Positions 11,061 to 21,174 of a stretch of DNA of 54,064 bases are shown here, piece after piece. The DNA is from Symsagittifera roscoffensis (lineage: Eukaryota > Xenacoelomorpha > Acoela > Convolutidae): contig NW_026970862.1 in assembly GCF_963678635.1 (NCBI RefSeq), forward strand, positions 1 through 54,064, in the 5' to 3' direction. Below the pieces are notes generated by a model. It made no database searches. It saw nothing but the letters and a program-made list of their open reading frames with translations, and had not been told where the DNA came from. A program made the position numbers and the translations under genes. The first letter of the stretch is position 1. Every line of letters begins with the position of its first letter.

Positions 11061-11299
11061 TAAAATTTGACTAAAATTTCAAAAAATGAACTAAAATTTC
11101 AAAAAACCAAAAGACAAATCACGAAACGGTAAATTTGAGCCTGATTAAACTTAAACACTTTCCTGAAAAAAAAAACGACTCTTAAAAACTTCAATTCTCG
11201 AATGTATAAAGGAAAATTAAATGCATTGAAAGCTCAAAAAATATTATTGAAACTTTTTTTATAACATGAAAGCGAGTTTTTCCGCTGAGAAAACTCAAA

Positions 11300-11600
11300 A
11301 ACATACCCAAGTGACAGTAAGAAAAGAATAAAGGCAAGGAAACAACAAAAAAAAACTGATTTGTTTTGGGAAAACTCGAACTTTTGAATTTTCAAAGACA
11401 TATAAAAGCCCTTAAAGCTCTATGAACAATAATGATAACCTAATTTCAAAAAACTTGATCAATAAGTAAAATTGTTATTCCGCCTGGAAACCAAATTAAA
11501 TTTTACTTTCGAAACTAAAAGTTAACACGTTTTTTCGCGCCGTTTCCACGTTCGTTTTAGGAGCGTGCTACTTTCGGCAGATGAATTTCAATTGGACTCA
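11300..11600 (+). repeat. Intronic dispersed repeat, copy 7
   Basis: It belongs to the variant subfamily of copy 3: 'cgccgtttccacgttcg' and 'gagcgtgctac' replace the usual 3' half. Confidence 0.65.
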
Positions 11601-11609
11601 AAACATGAA

Positions 11610-12774
11610 CTCAAAATTAAACACAGAGACGAACCGAAGGTTCGCAACACTTGCGATACAATTATAACATTGTGTTACAACATGTTCAATAGAAAAAGTT
11701 GATATTCTGAAAAAAAACATTACTAGAAAAATCGAAAAAAGTTTCAAACCAAAATTCCATAACTTTGACTCGGATGAAGCTCAAAAACAGCCTCTGCAAG
11801 GATTGAGAATCAATGATCGAGCGGCAACCAAGACAAAAAAACTTGTGTGAACCCTCGGTAAGCCGAAAACAAACGAAACTTAAGCCATAAAAAATTTAAG
11901 CTATAAAATTAAAACATAAAAAAAAATTAAAATTATTCATAATCAGAGCTGGAAAATTTAGAACTACAGAACAATTTTCAATTACAAAAAAACTGTTTGA
12001 ATCAAAAATAAAACAAGCAAAACTTATTTTGAAAAGAAACTGCTCGAAAAGCGCACTAGACAGCATAAATTGCATTAGGAAAAAAACGGAGAATCAACCG
12101 ACAGATATTATGACGAAAACCAAAAGTTCGAGAAAAATCAACATGTTTTTTCAATTAACATTTTCGAAAAAATGAATTACAACCTGAAACGCACCAAGAA
12201 AAAATTTAATTTGAAATTTCCAGAAATTGAGCAAGCCTGAGCAGTTTACGAACTTAAAAGAAAATTTGTTTACGGGAAAAAAATCCAGTTCCCGAATATA
12301 CATCACTTGCTCTCACAAATGGAAAAATCGACCGTTCAAACGCGAGAAATTAAATTTGAGAAAAAAAAACACTAAATCATCACGACCTACAGAAGAGTCC
12401 ATATAACATTGTTCAAGTCAGAATAAAAGTCCAAGATTTGGGAAGAATACCGAGGAAACAAGCCAGTAAAAAAAAAATTCAATAAAACATTTCAAATAGA
12501 AAAAGTCTCCTGACCGGAATGGAAAAGAGCTTTCTATTTTCTACTTACTCAGCACTTACAAGTTCACTCAATGTAAGAAATTAGAATTGTGCGAACGAAG
12601 ACACCATTCATTGAACTAAGTCCGTGAACTAAAATTCTCGGACACTGACCAATTCCCATTTAAGTAGACTCAACCGATATAAATAATTCTGCCAATGAAG
12701 ACCACATTTCCGTACGACAAGCACAGAATGCTCCGACTAGATTGCAAGTTCCGCTCATTTTTTAAAATTTTGCA
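11610..12774. other. Intron 5 interior, no gene seen
   Basis: AT-rich, A-biased intron sequence. Weak echoes of the SINE body and of the 3.8-5.0 kb array ('aaaaacagcctctgcaagg' near 11783) are present. I see no exon with matching splice sites and phase. Confidence 0.5.
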
Positions 12775-13075
12775 ACAGCCAACTGACAGTTGGAAAAGAG
12801 TACTCAACGAAAGTTAACGCAAACAAAACACGGACTTGTTTTTTTGAAATACCTCCAATTTCGAATTCCAATGAAAAAAATGAGCTAAAACTTTTTGATC
12901 TTTTAGAACAATTTATGATTGACACTTTTTGATAAAATTAACCCAACTTGAAAAAAAAACTGGATCAAAAGAAAAGTTTTTTTTCGCTCGAAAATCTGAT
13001 GATTAAATACCGTTTTCGAAACTAGAAGTCAAACTTTTTCGTTGCTCGATAGTGGAGTTTCCTTCCTTTCAACAA
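12775..13075 (+). repeat. Intronic dispersed repeat, copy 8, with perfect palindromic head
   Basis: The head contains CCAACTGACAGTTGG, a perfect 7-bp stem with a one-base loop. Other copies carry decayed versions of this hairpin. The core follows in the usual order. Confidence 0.7.
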
Positions 13076-13179
13076 AAGAATTGAACTTATCTTAAAAAGG
13101 AATCAAAAGTCAAGCGGCGAAAAAACAAATTTGAGGGCGGACATTTCCTGATGAAATAAAAACAAAAGAAAATCATCAC

Positions 13180-13990
13180 GACCTATCTTAGAGTCTTCAC
13201 TGCGTTTATTGACTCCTAATAAATTTTCGGAAACGTTGTCCATCTTTTTGCTGGACAAAAAAAAGGTGAAAACCTTGATTAACAGAACACTTGATGTGTT
13301 TTCCGACCTTGAAATGAGGAGTCTCATTTCCTCGCATCTGCGCCACGGATCCTTGAAAGTAACTAAAACTAACCACTAATAAAGCAGCAACAGATGCCAT
13401 AAATTATCAATGTTATGCCGCAAAAATGCCACCAAATATTAGTCAAAAGTCACACCGCAAAATATAACATGTTAGCGTAAAAAAAAACATAACAACCTAG
13501 AAAAGAGTTTTCACTACGTTCATTGACCTCAAATCAATAGTCAAACGGCAAAAAATTAAACTTCAGTGGAAACAAATTCAAAAACTTTTTGCACAAATAA
13601 AAATAAAAACCACACGATCTGAAAAGGTGATATATCACGCCGTTCATTATTACTGGGTGCTCGGCGGAATTGAACCCACTACCTTGTCGTCCCAAGCATG
13701 GACGTAATATTCACCCTAAACGGACAAAATGAGTACTGTGCCTTAATATACTACATAGGCGAGACGCTGCGCTTCGCAAACACGCCAAAAAACGTTTGTT
13801 GTCGGACTGCAACTGGTTACCTCGAGATTTGCGAAAAAAACTACCTCGATTCTCACGTCCTCGCATCTGTGCTACGGGCTCTTAAACGTCAGTTAACACT
13901 AGCCACAAAAGATGCAGCTACAGATGATAATACCGTGCCAAGGCTATGCAGCAAAAATGCCATCAAATATAAAAATCACTTGTGCTAAGC
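13180..13990 (-). repeat. Decayed SINE-related segments
   Basis: Two or three broken copies of the SINE tail and body lie here: 'gcagcaacagatgccat' near 13385, a box-B-like 'cggaattgaacccac' near 13664, and 'gcagctacagatgataat' near 13915. Short open frames in this stretch are not supported as genes. Confidence 0.4.
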
Positions 13991-14224
13991 GCCGTATTGA
14001 ATCTCTGAACAGTGCATAGTAGTCTCGCGTCCTTCCCAATTGTGCCCTTGTCACTTAAAAAATGAAAAACAATAGCCACAAATAAAGCAGAGAACAGATG
14101 CTATGAAATGTTGAGTTGAACTGAAAGAGGACATATATGCCATAGTGCATCCATAAATGCATTAAAAGTTATCAATGCACTTCTGAAGTTATTAGAGCAT
14201 TTTAATACTTTTTCTAGAAAAAAA

Positions 14225-14515
14225 ACAGCCAACTGAATATTGGAAAAAAGTAATGAACGCAAGTAAACATGAAAAAACGCTGACTTTCTTTAAAAAATCT
14301 CATCGAATTTCAAAGAAAAAATAGATGCCCTTTAGGCTCTTAGAATTTCAAGAAAAATATTTGAATGGCACTTTTTTTGATAAAATGAACCCAGCTAGAG
14401 AAAACTTGATCAATCGGTAAAGTTTTTATTCCGCTAGAAATCTAAAAATCAAATTCCACTTTCGAAACTAGAAATTGTTCACGTTTTTTTCGAAATCGTT
14501 CACGTTTTTTTCAAC
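14225..14515 (+). repeat. Intronic dispersed repeat, copy 9 (long form)
   Basis: It runs from 'agccaactgaatattggaaa' to 'gttcacgtttttttcg', with a small internal duplication of 'gttcacgtttttttc'. Confidence 0.68.
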
Positions 14516-14794
14516 TCGTCGATGAATTTGTCCGAAAATGAAAAAGACATTTTTGGATTCCGCATCTCAACTAAAATTGCTTCAATGTGATAACTCACTC
14601 AATGCCTAACGGAGCATATTTGGGGTACCTAATTTTGTCTAAAAAAAATTCGTGCCACTGTCTAGAGTGGTCGGACAAAAATATCGCATGCGAAATGGCT
14701 TTCACGAAAAAAGTTCGGTGCAAACTTTGATTTTACGTGCAATGAATGAAGATGCTGCAAAGATGTCGAATTAAATGCTGCGCTTTTTACAAAC

Positions 14795-15040
14795 CAATTG
14801 ATTATTCAAACGAGCGCATCTCCTCTCTCTATTAACGGACGCCGACAAAGATCGATCATTGTTAATTCGTGCAGAATGCAGATTAACGAAGTGAGGACGC
14901 CTGCTCTCTTGTTTAGATTTGACACTGTATTTGTACCTGCAGGCGCCATCATCGACAGACACGTTATCAGGTGGAGGTGGTCTCTTTTTCCCACGCAATC
15001 CGTCCAAATAAACACTCAAATTCTGCTCTTCTCGTGGACT
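14795..15040 (-). CDS. Gene A exon 5
   Basis: The acceptor is ctatataag|AGT and the donor most likely CAATTG|GTTTGT. It enters and leaves in phase 0 (246 nt, 82 codons), which matches exon 6. The peptide runs SPREEQNLSVYLDGLRGKK, then RPPPPDNVSVDDGAC, then basic Arg/Lys/Asn-rich sequence. A tetraproline motif follows a Lys/Arg cluster. A second donor four bases on (TTT|GTAAAA) would give phase 1 and not fit exon 6. Confidence 0.8.
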
Positions 15041-15460
15041 CTTATATAGAAGCACATTATTAACTCCAGTAAAAATATTGATTTTGTCGCCAAAAGAGAG
15101 CCATTAATTAAAAATAATAGATGAAGTTTAAGCTTGCCAGAAGCTTAGATTGGAAAAGTCAATATGATTCTTAACTTTCCGAGCTCCCTCTAATAAAAAA
15201 AGTCATCTTTTCGCCAATAAACTGAATCTTAACACTCCTACAGCATTCTGAAATCTGAACACATCGCATTCAATTCATAGGAAGCTAAATTCTAACCAAA
15301 AATGAGACCAAAAATGTTGATATTGACAATATACTTTTCAAAATACCCTTGCTAATCGCCAGATTAATCGATTTGTCACACGCAAAGGGGAGTAGCTTTT
15401 ACTTCATTAGTACTATGGTTATCCAGCAAACAAATTTTCGCATTTAATAACCTCAATTAC

Positions 15461-15645
15461 CTGTCGATGTAGAGCGTATGACACTGCCGCACTCTGGGGT
15501 CGTTGACCTTTGCCGACCTTTAGCAGCTGATTGTCACCCCCTGCATATCTGCTGTCCCATTCTACAAACTCCACCACCCCGTTCTCATTTGCCCCTCCAA
15601 TTCTCGGCTGAGTTTCTTCTGTTCTGCCGTACTTGTTGTTTTTCC
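15461..15645 (-). CDS. Gene A exon 4
   Basis: The acceptor is ttttttgaag|GG and the donor CGACAG|GTAATT. It enters with two bases completing G|GG (Gly) from exon 3 and ends at a codon boundary (185 nt). The peptide contains NGVVEFVEWDSRYAGGDNQL and GKGQRPQSAAVSYALHRQ, the most structured-looking stretch of the protein. I do not recognise the motif. Confidence 0.85.
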
Positions 15646-15840
15646 CTTCAAAAAAAACTGAACAATGAACACACAAAACTAATCAAAAAATATCAATTCG
15701 TCAATTGTGCACGCAAAATTGAAAATTCACACTACCTTGAACATAAATTTTTTTTAATTAGCAAGCAATTTTTTTTGGAAATAAGTAAGTTGATTTTCTT
15801 ACTTCATTAGGTTTGTTTGAAGTTTTTGCCATTAGTATAC

Positions 15841-15951
15841 CTGCATGTAAATGGGGCTCAAAGTAATGGAAACACTGCTGCTCTTCGCTTTTGATTGTCT
15901 TCTGTGTATCAGTCTCTTCTATGAAGCCATTTGTATGGTTTTTTAGATCTT
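15841..15951 (-). CDS. Gene A exon 3
   Basis: A 111-nt exon with phase 1 at both ends, bounded by tattttcag and CATGCAG|GTATAC, both good sites. It encodes an acidic, Gln/Glu-rich peptide (EETDTQKTIKSEEQQ) that ends CFHYFEPHLHA. Because the exon is symmetric, skipping it would keep the frame (inference). Confidence 0.85.
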
Positions 15952-16243
15952 CTGAAAATAACATTGCTTAGATCGATAGAAATTTTGAGGGTCAAACAAC
16001 GCTTCCAATGAGTTCTTGAATTCTACTGGCAAAAATCACCATCCGAACCTTGTTTTATCAGTAACGTGAATTTGAATAAAATTTAGTCAGAAACCCCACT
16101 TTAGAGTAAAACCTTAAGCAATGAAGACACCATTTAATAGTCAGCCAACTGGACTCATATTTGTTATTATTTTATCAGCTAGCTATACTACTTGTTTTTT
16201 TTTCCATTTTTGAAAAAGAACAACTCATTGTGTATCATTGAAC

Positions 16244-16539
16244 CTTCAACGTTGACATCCTTTGAGTGCTCGTCTCTGTGTGCATCACCATTCTGTAAAT
16301 CCTGATTCAACTTCAGCTTGTAGGAAACACTCTCCAACTTATTGATGACGTCATTTGTCCCCCCTTCCAACTCTTTCCCTGATTTGCCATCTCTTACTGG
16401 GTTGAGACGCCCGGTGAATGTGAAGTACTGAGCAAGTGGTGTGTAGGAAGCAGAATCCGTGTGAACAACTGGCTGCGTCGCCACAGCTGATGCATACTGA
16501 CTTTTCACCGGCACGTTTCTCGACGACATGTTTTTGAAC
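16244..16539 (-). CDS. Gene A exon 2
   Basis: The acceptor is gctttctgtag|GTT. The first base completes AG|G (Arg) from exon 1, and the frame then runs FKNMSSRNVPVKS without a stop. Exon 3 needs a phase-1 donor. The call uses GAAG|GTTCAA at 16244. AATG|GTGATG at 16289 is an equally phased alternative and would drop 15 residues. The peptide includes YTPLAQYFTFTGRLNPVRD and a Lys/Asn-rich helical-looking end (VINKLESVSYKLKLNQDL). The ATG at 16529 could serve as a start in an alternative transcript. Confidence 0.78.
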
Positions 16540-16979
16540 CTACAGAAAGCAATCGTTACACAGAGGCAAAGCTGCATTTCTTCGCATAGAAAAGCAAAAA
16601 AAAACAGCAGATAGGCGCACTAAAATTTCAAGAAAACTTGACAAGGAATTTCAAACCAGCTACCGCTATTTCATAAATACATAACTTAACCACTGAAACT
16701 GCCCACGATTCACAACTTCGCATATACTTGCAATGTAAGCACCAGGTGATAAACACGTTATCGAATAGCAGGAAAATTTTAAAAAGCGAATTACGCTTCT
16801 TTGATGAAGCAGAAGTTAACTTGCACCTGTCCGCTTCACTCAATTTGCAAATTTTTTTGTATCCAATTTCAATGCTATCGTGTTTTTTTGCACTCATCCA
16901 AAAGTTGCATGCGGAATCAACGCGGTTTGACAAACTTTTTAGAGGTAAGATGTCAAAACAACAACACTGGTTCTAAAAG

Positions 16980-17045
16980 TGATCCACTTTATAGTAACTT
17001 AATTTTCAGACAGCAACTCGGAAGACAGCAACTCGGAAGAAAAAA
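16980..17045. repeat. Small 15-bp tandem duplication
   Basis: The 15-mer 'agacagcaactcgga' occurs twice back to back near 17009-17040. It lies in intron 1, at the edge of the BEL/Pao remnant. Confidence 0.6.
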
Positions 17046-17349
17046 TGCGATCTGGCTCTTCTAGGTTTTTTATCAGAGGATCTGGATAAGAAACTGCTTT
17101 GAGGAGTTTTGGCTCTATACTCTTTCTAGAAACCCCTGGAATATATTCTTGATCTTGCGAGCATCCTGTGGAGCTTCAAATGGTCGAGAACCGGCACCTG
17201 AATGTGTCGGCCTTGGATCTACACTTAACCAAACGTTTTTATGTGTCTGGCCAATGTCGTAGAACGGGATCTCTATCATGATCAGCAGGGATCTCCATCA
17301 TAACATCGCTGCTCGAGCTGGACCCTATGCGAATGTGCATGCCTGCAGA

Positions 17350-17655
17350 TGCTTATGTACTGCTATATTCCTTTGGGGAGACGACAAGCATCTTCGACTG
17401 TTCTGGCTTCTACGGGAAAGATGAAATCGGCTGGCTTCATGAAATCGGATGCGGCAACATTAGCAGTGTCTCGATGTCCACGGATTGCTTGGTAGGAGTT
17501 GGAGGATACCCCGTAGATGACGTGGGTAGTTTCCACTTCTTGGGAGGGTCCTCAGGAGTGTACCTCCAGAAGAGCTGATGAACGCTGCGATCCTTGGAAG
17601 CCGATACATCTTGCTGATGTCCTCAGTCAAGGTAATCCCGAAGAATCGCAACCGT
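17350..17655 (-). pseudogene. BEL/Pao reverse transcriptase fragment
   Basis: Overlapping minus-strand frames give LTEDISKMYR (finger/palm motif of Pao-type RT), DRSVHQLFWRYTPEDPPKKW, and VIYGVSSNSYQAIRGHRD, in family order but in three frames. The expected catalytic YxDD is not found; the frame runs into TVEDACRLPKGI and stops. It is a broken RT. Confidence 0.65.
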
Positions 17656-18477
17656 GTTAAGATTTGGAAAAAGTCCGGTTTGGAACAGGTTGCTTAGGAC
17701 TGTGAAATGCCGGCGCCGAAGCGTTGAAGACTGCACGACTATCCGTTGTCGAGGAGGCCCGCTTCCAAAGTACATGATGAGGCATCACGTATCTTCCGAC
17801 TGTAAGGAAGGAGTCCTGCTACGGTACCTCTTCCAGATGACCAGTCTTGATCATCTCTTCGAAGAAATTCACATACTGTTTCCGAGCCTCTCAATTCCTG
17901 GCACAATTCTGTTCGTTGAGGTAGAACCGACTCAAGTAGACTGCTGAAACAAAGCTGGAGCTTCTTGAAGACTTAACTCCTTTCTGGCACATTTGCATTT
18001 CGAAACATTTGGCAACTATAAACGCGATGATACTGCTGACATGCTTTGACGTTTAACTTCGGAAGTTATGGTGGTTCACGTCTTTTATAAGCAAGAAAGA
18101 GTTCTTTGACCTCTCGCTGAGGTCTGGACACACTGGACGCGAAACCCTTCAGAGATCTAACCCGATTAACCAAAACATCTAGCAAACCCCGTAACGAAGG
18201 ACATACTGGCCCTGGATTATGAAGCGCCCATGCCTTCTGTGTGACTCTGTTTCTATCTTTGAGGATAAGAGATGATGCCACAAATTTATGTTAACGTCCC
18301 AACTCATGGCTGATATCGATTGGTTGGCTTCATTAAACGTGGAATACAAGATTCTAATTTGTATGACATTCTCTTTCTTGAACAATCGAAAACTTATGAC
18401 CTAAGAAGCGTCCTTGAGATGAGACGATCATTCTTGTAAGTTCCTCCAGCAGTCGTCGGGCCACGCCATAGTTATCC

Positions 18478-18711
18478 TCAGTGGTAGGGAAAATTCTGGT
18501 GAGTCGTTCTGCAGACCACTTTACGCATCGCTTGATTTACACAAAATTCTGGCCTTTCGACAGCTTCGTGTTGTTGTGGACATGTCTTGAATTGGTCCAT
18601 GAATGACAAACACAACTCGTATCTCCTGTCGAATTCAGGGAGTGAGATTGACCGCACTTTACGGACGACACTCATGGTTTGACTGGTGTTTACTGGATTG
18701 GACGCCTTCAT
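18478..18711 (-). pseudogene. BEL/Pao gag (capsid-like) fragment
   Basis: The reading frame carries the gag hallmark 'aromatic/Leu-Pro-x-Phe ... W/L-x-x-F-x-D-x-F' as ISLPEFDRRYELCLSFMDQF and ends QNFPYH before a stop. The next frame down, near 18281-18066, continues with gag-like SSLILKDRNRVTQKAWALHN. The two are separated by a frameshift. It is a dead copy, as the stops and length show. Confidence 0.6.
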
Positions 18712-19019
18712 TCGATCACGCTCTTGAAAAAGGAGATTCGTGATAATTGTCGCGAATAATCTCGTTTTTTATTATTAATCCCCGGCTCAGCTCCCACATT
18801 TCAACCTTGGACCTTTTAATCCGTGTGGAGAGAGATGTCATCCATTTTGCCGCATCAAGTCCAACCTTGGGCACGCGGAGGCCGCTGGGACCCCTCCGAA
18901 CATGACCGAAGCGGGATTTCAAATCCCAGACCTTTGTGTTGAAGGTCGCCGCGCGTCTTCTCCACTCGGTCATGGCTATTCTCATCGTCTTGGATAACAG
19001 TTGGACCATGTTTTAAGTG

Positions 19020-20010
19020 ATTTTGAGCCTCTGGAGATCATACAGTCCAAATCAACAGGATCGATTAGACTCAAAACGAACTTGTAATCAATTAGACTCA
19101 ATGAGTGGGTTGAATGCATAGCAAGTATGCTGTGGAAATAGCACAGACAATTCCGACATTTTTGAACATGAATATTTTTGAAAAAAATGAATGGTTTTTA
19201 TTACTTCGTTTTTTGTCCATGGTAGGATCAGATGATATGAATGAACACATATACTCTAGACATATCTGATAGAAATAGTAAATTAAGCATTTGCGACAAC
19301 AATTTTTTTATAAATGAACAAAACGCTTAAGAAACCCAAATATTTATGAAATTTCTTAATGAATTAATTTTTTTTAAAAACATTACCAAGGCGCTGGAAG
19401 AAACTTTAAAAGTAATTCAAGGGAGTAAAAATAATAACCTCACGAGTCGGTACTCGAACCCTAGACCTTGTGTTTTGACTGCACGTGCTACACATCTAGC
19501 CTATATGAAAACAAGCCTTCGATAATAAAGCAAGGTCAATTACTCAGATCTGTAAGCAATGCTGTTTTCGGGATTCTAGTTCATGATAACAAGCTTTACT
19601 GAAACCACAAATTGTATCATCGACACCGAATACTTTGCCCAAATTTTTAAGTCCTGTTCTCTTATTACAGCGACTGCGACAATTAAAGTGTAAAATTTGT
19701 GATTGCTTTGAAAATTTGTTATTTAGTCCAAGGTCCTGGATTTGAAGGTTTATCTTCTGAACCTACTCGAGCACATATTTTAAAAGATAACGAGGCACTC
19801 AATGGAATTACCAATGAGAAGTCTCTTTTGTTTGAAAGTACATCGCCAAATTTCTTTCAATAGCATTGATAGGCTTATTTTCGCACTTTTTTGCAAAAAA
19901 TAATCAGAAAAAGTTAACTTTCAATAATTGACTCAATTTAACTTGATGCGCTTTCAATGGTAGCCATATTACTTGAAAAGTATGATCCCGTAATTAATAG
20001 TATTTTTTAT
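19020..20010. other. Intron 1 remainder with a tRNA-like SINE
   Basis: No coding exon is seen. At 19435-19505 the minus strand reads like a tRNA-derived SINE head ('ggtctagggttcgagtacc' as box B). The rest is AT-rich. Confidence 0.45.
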
Positions 20011-20016
20011 AATCAC

Positions 20017-20207
20017 CTGTTAGCTGAAGATCTATCTCCTGATGTAACAGCTTTAAAATTAGAAGCTAAGGACTGACTGTTCAGCAAGAGGGGCCGTGAT
20101 GACTTCTGTCGGAATACAAGAGTAGGCACTGGCTTCCTTGGTGCATGAGGATTACTGACATTTCCAGCATATGCACCATTCTTTTGAAATGTCGGTGAGG
20201 CCATCAT
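20017..20207 (-). CDS. Gene A exon 1 with start codon; large disordered protein, unknown
   Basis: This is the probable first coding exon of the large minus-strand gene. Two adjacent ATGs (20207 and 20204) follow an in-frame TAG at 20216-20214. The exon ends AACAG|GTGATT, leaving AG, which exon 2 completes. All ten junctions of the gene agree in phase, giving about 842 codons over 19.6 kb, still open at the left edge. The N-terminus (MMASPTFQKNGAYAGN, then a basic, Ser-rich stretch) has no signal peptide. The whole protein is low-complexity, with proline-rich and polyQ segments, so a cytoplasmic or nuclear scaffold role is possible but not shown. A cgatag acceptor-like site just upstream means a 5' noncoding exon could exist. 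Confidence 0.72.
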
Positions 20208-20438
20208 AATCAACTATCAGCTATACAAATTGGATGCAATCAAATATAAATTTAGTTGACTTTGTTGACCATTCATGGTAATTTGCTATCTGGAAACACA
20301 CAAAAAAAAACATATTTGGAACTGTCAGAAAAACGCTGCATGATTAGCTTGACACAGTTAATTGTTGTGATAAACTTATTAAATAGTTTCAGATACTTGA
20401 AATGTTTACCGGGGTAGCAATGGTTGCCCCGCGATAAA

Positions 20439-21025
20439 ATGTCCGACAGAAGATATCACTTGCTCAAGACATCATCTTCAAAAAATCTCCTGATTGCGGA
20501 TTCTCAAGCACGCCATCTTGATTTTCCAAATTTCAATATCTTGTCCCTACCTGGGGCCCGAATTGGTGCGGTCCAAAACTTCTTACCCGAGAAAGACAAA
20601 TTCAACATCATCGCTCTGCTCATCGGCGGAAACGACGCCTTCAACGAAAAAGACCCCTCCAGTATACCTGCAGGCGACATTGCTGAAGAACTGTCGAAGC
20701 TAGCCGAGGAGCTGTGTGAACGAGCCAAAAAAGTTTTCGTCATCGGAATCCCTCATCGTAGTGAGAACCGAGCTCGATCTGCAAAAATAAACGAATTCCT
20801 AAGAAAGATAAAAGGAACTTGGAAGTTTGAGGAGTGAGTGAAAAAATCCACAGCTCATATCATTTGAAAACTGACGAAGTGCACCTCAGTGAAGAAGGTC
20901 TGAAGGGCATTAAAAGTATTCTCAAGAATAAAATCTTATACGATAAACATTCGAACATCTGCAATACAGAAGGACATCTGGTATATTACGAGTGTCGTTT
21001 CAAGAACTGTCAGTGCCCCTATTAA
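20439..21025 (+). pseudogene. LINE-encoded SGNH/GDSL-type esterase ORF (frameshifted)
   Basis: Starting at ATG 20439 the frame has block I as LLIADSQ (Ser about residue 22, the nucleophile) and block III as IGGNDAF (Asn about 65). It stops at TGA 20835-20837. In the next frame (about 20834-21025) the product continues with block V as DEVHLSEEG, supplying Asp (20873) and His (20882) of the triad. All four SGNH blocks are therefore readable, but a one-base frameshift near 20830 separates the last. The length (about 190 residues) suits a compact SGNH hydrolase. Known relatives in CR1 ORF1 are thought to act on membranes or lipids. The role here is inferred only. A programmed frameshift is possible but no slippery site is obvious. 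Confidence 0.8.
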
Positions 21026-21040
21026 CGTAAGTAGAAATAG

Positions 21041-21160
21041 TGAACCGCAGGCCTCCCCTTTTCGGGAACCACCAGGTTTGTCTATTTCTTCTTTTTCCCC
21101 TGAGTGAGCCACAGGCCTCCCCTTTTCGGGAACCACCAGGTTTAACTATTTTTCTATCCA
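21041..21160 (+). repeat. 64-bp tandem duplication in the LINE inter-ORF spacer
   Basis: The phrase containing 'aggcctccccttttcggg' and 'aaccaccaggttt' occurs at 21048 and again at 21112, a 64-bp period. It lies between the esterase ORF and the PHD ORF1. Tandem units near LINE ORF starts can act as promoters or internal entry sites; that is inference here. Confidence 0.85.
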
Positions 21161-21174
21161 TAGTATAAGCAAAA

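Larger units (their letters stand above)
17090..19017 (-). mobile_element. Decayed BEL/Pao LTR-retrotransposon gag-pol remnant
   Basis: The segment is richer in GC than its surroundings and reads on the minus strand as broken pieces of a BEL/Pao polyprotein. A gag-like start (ATG at 19009, AMTEWRRRAA) is followed by a capsid-like piece near 18660-18480 (ISLPEFDRRYELCLSFMDQF) and a further gag piece near 18280. Reverse transcriptase motifs then appear near 17620-17360 (LTEDISKMYR, HVIYGVSSNSYQAIRGHRD). Several frameshifts, stops and a large deletion between gag and pol make it non-functional. No LTRs are seen. It was inserted into intron 1 of gene A in the sense orientation. Confidence 0.75.

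Noticed and set aside
13103-13990. Several 60-96 codon ORFs in intron 5
   Set aside because: They lie in decayed SINE pieces, lack phase-fitting splice sites, and exons 5 and 6 of gene A already join in phase.
21027-21163. True intron joining the esterase and PHD ORFs
   Set aside because: The esterase frame stops at TAA just before the GT, so splicing would not join the proteins.
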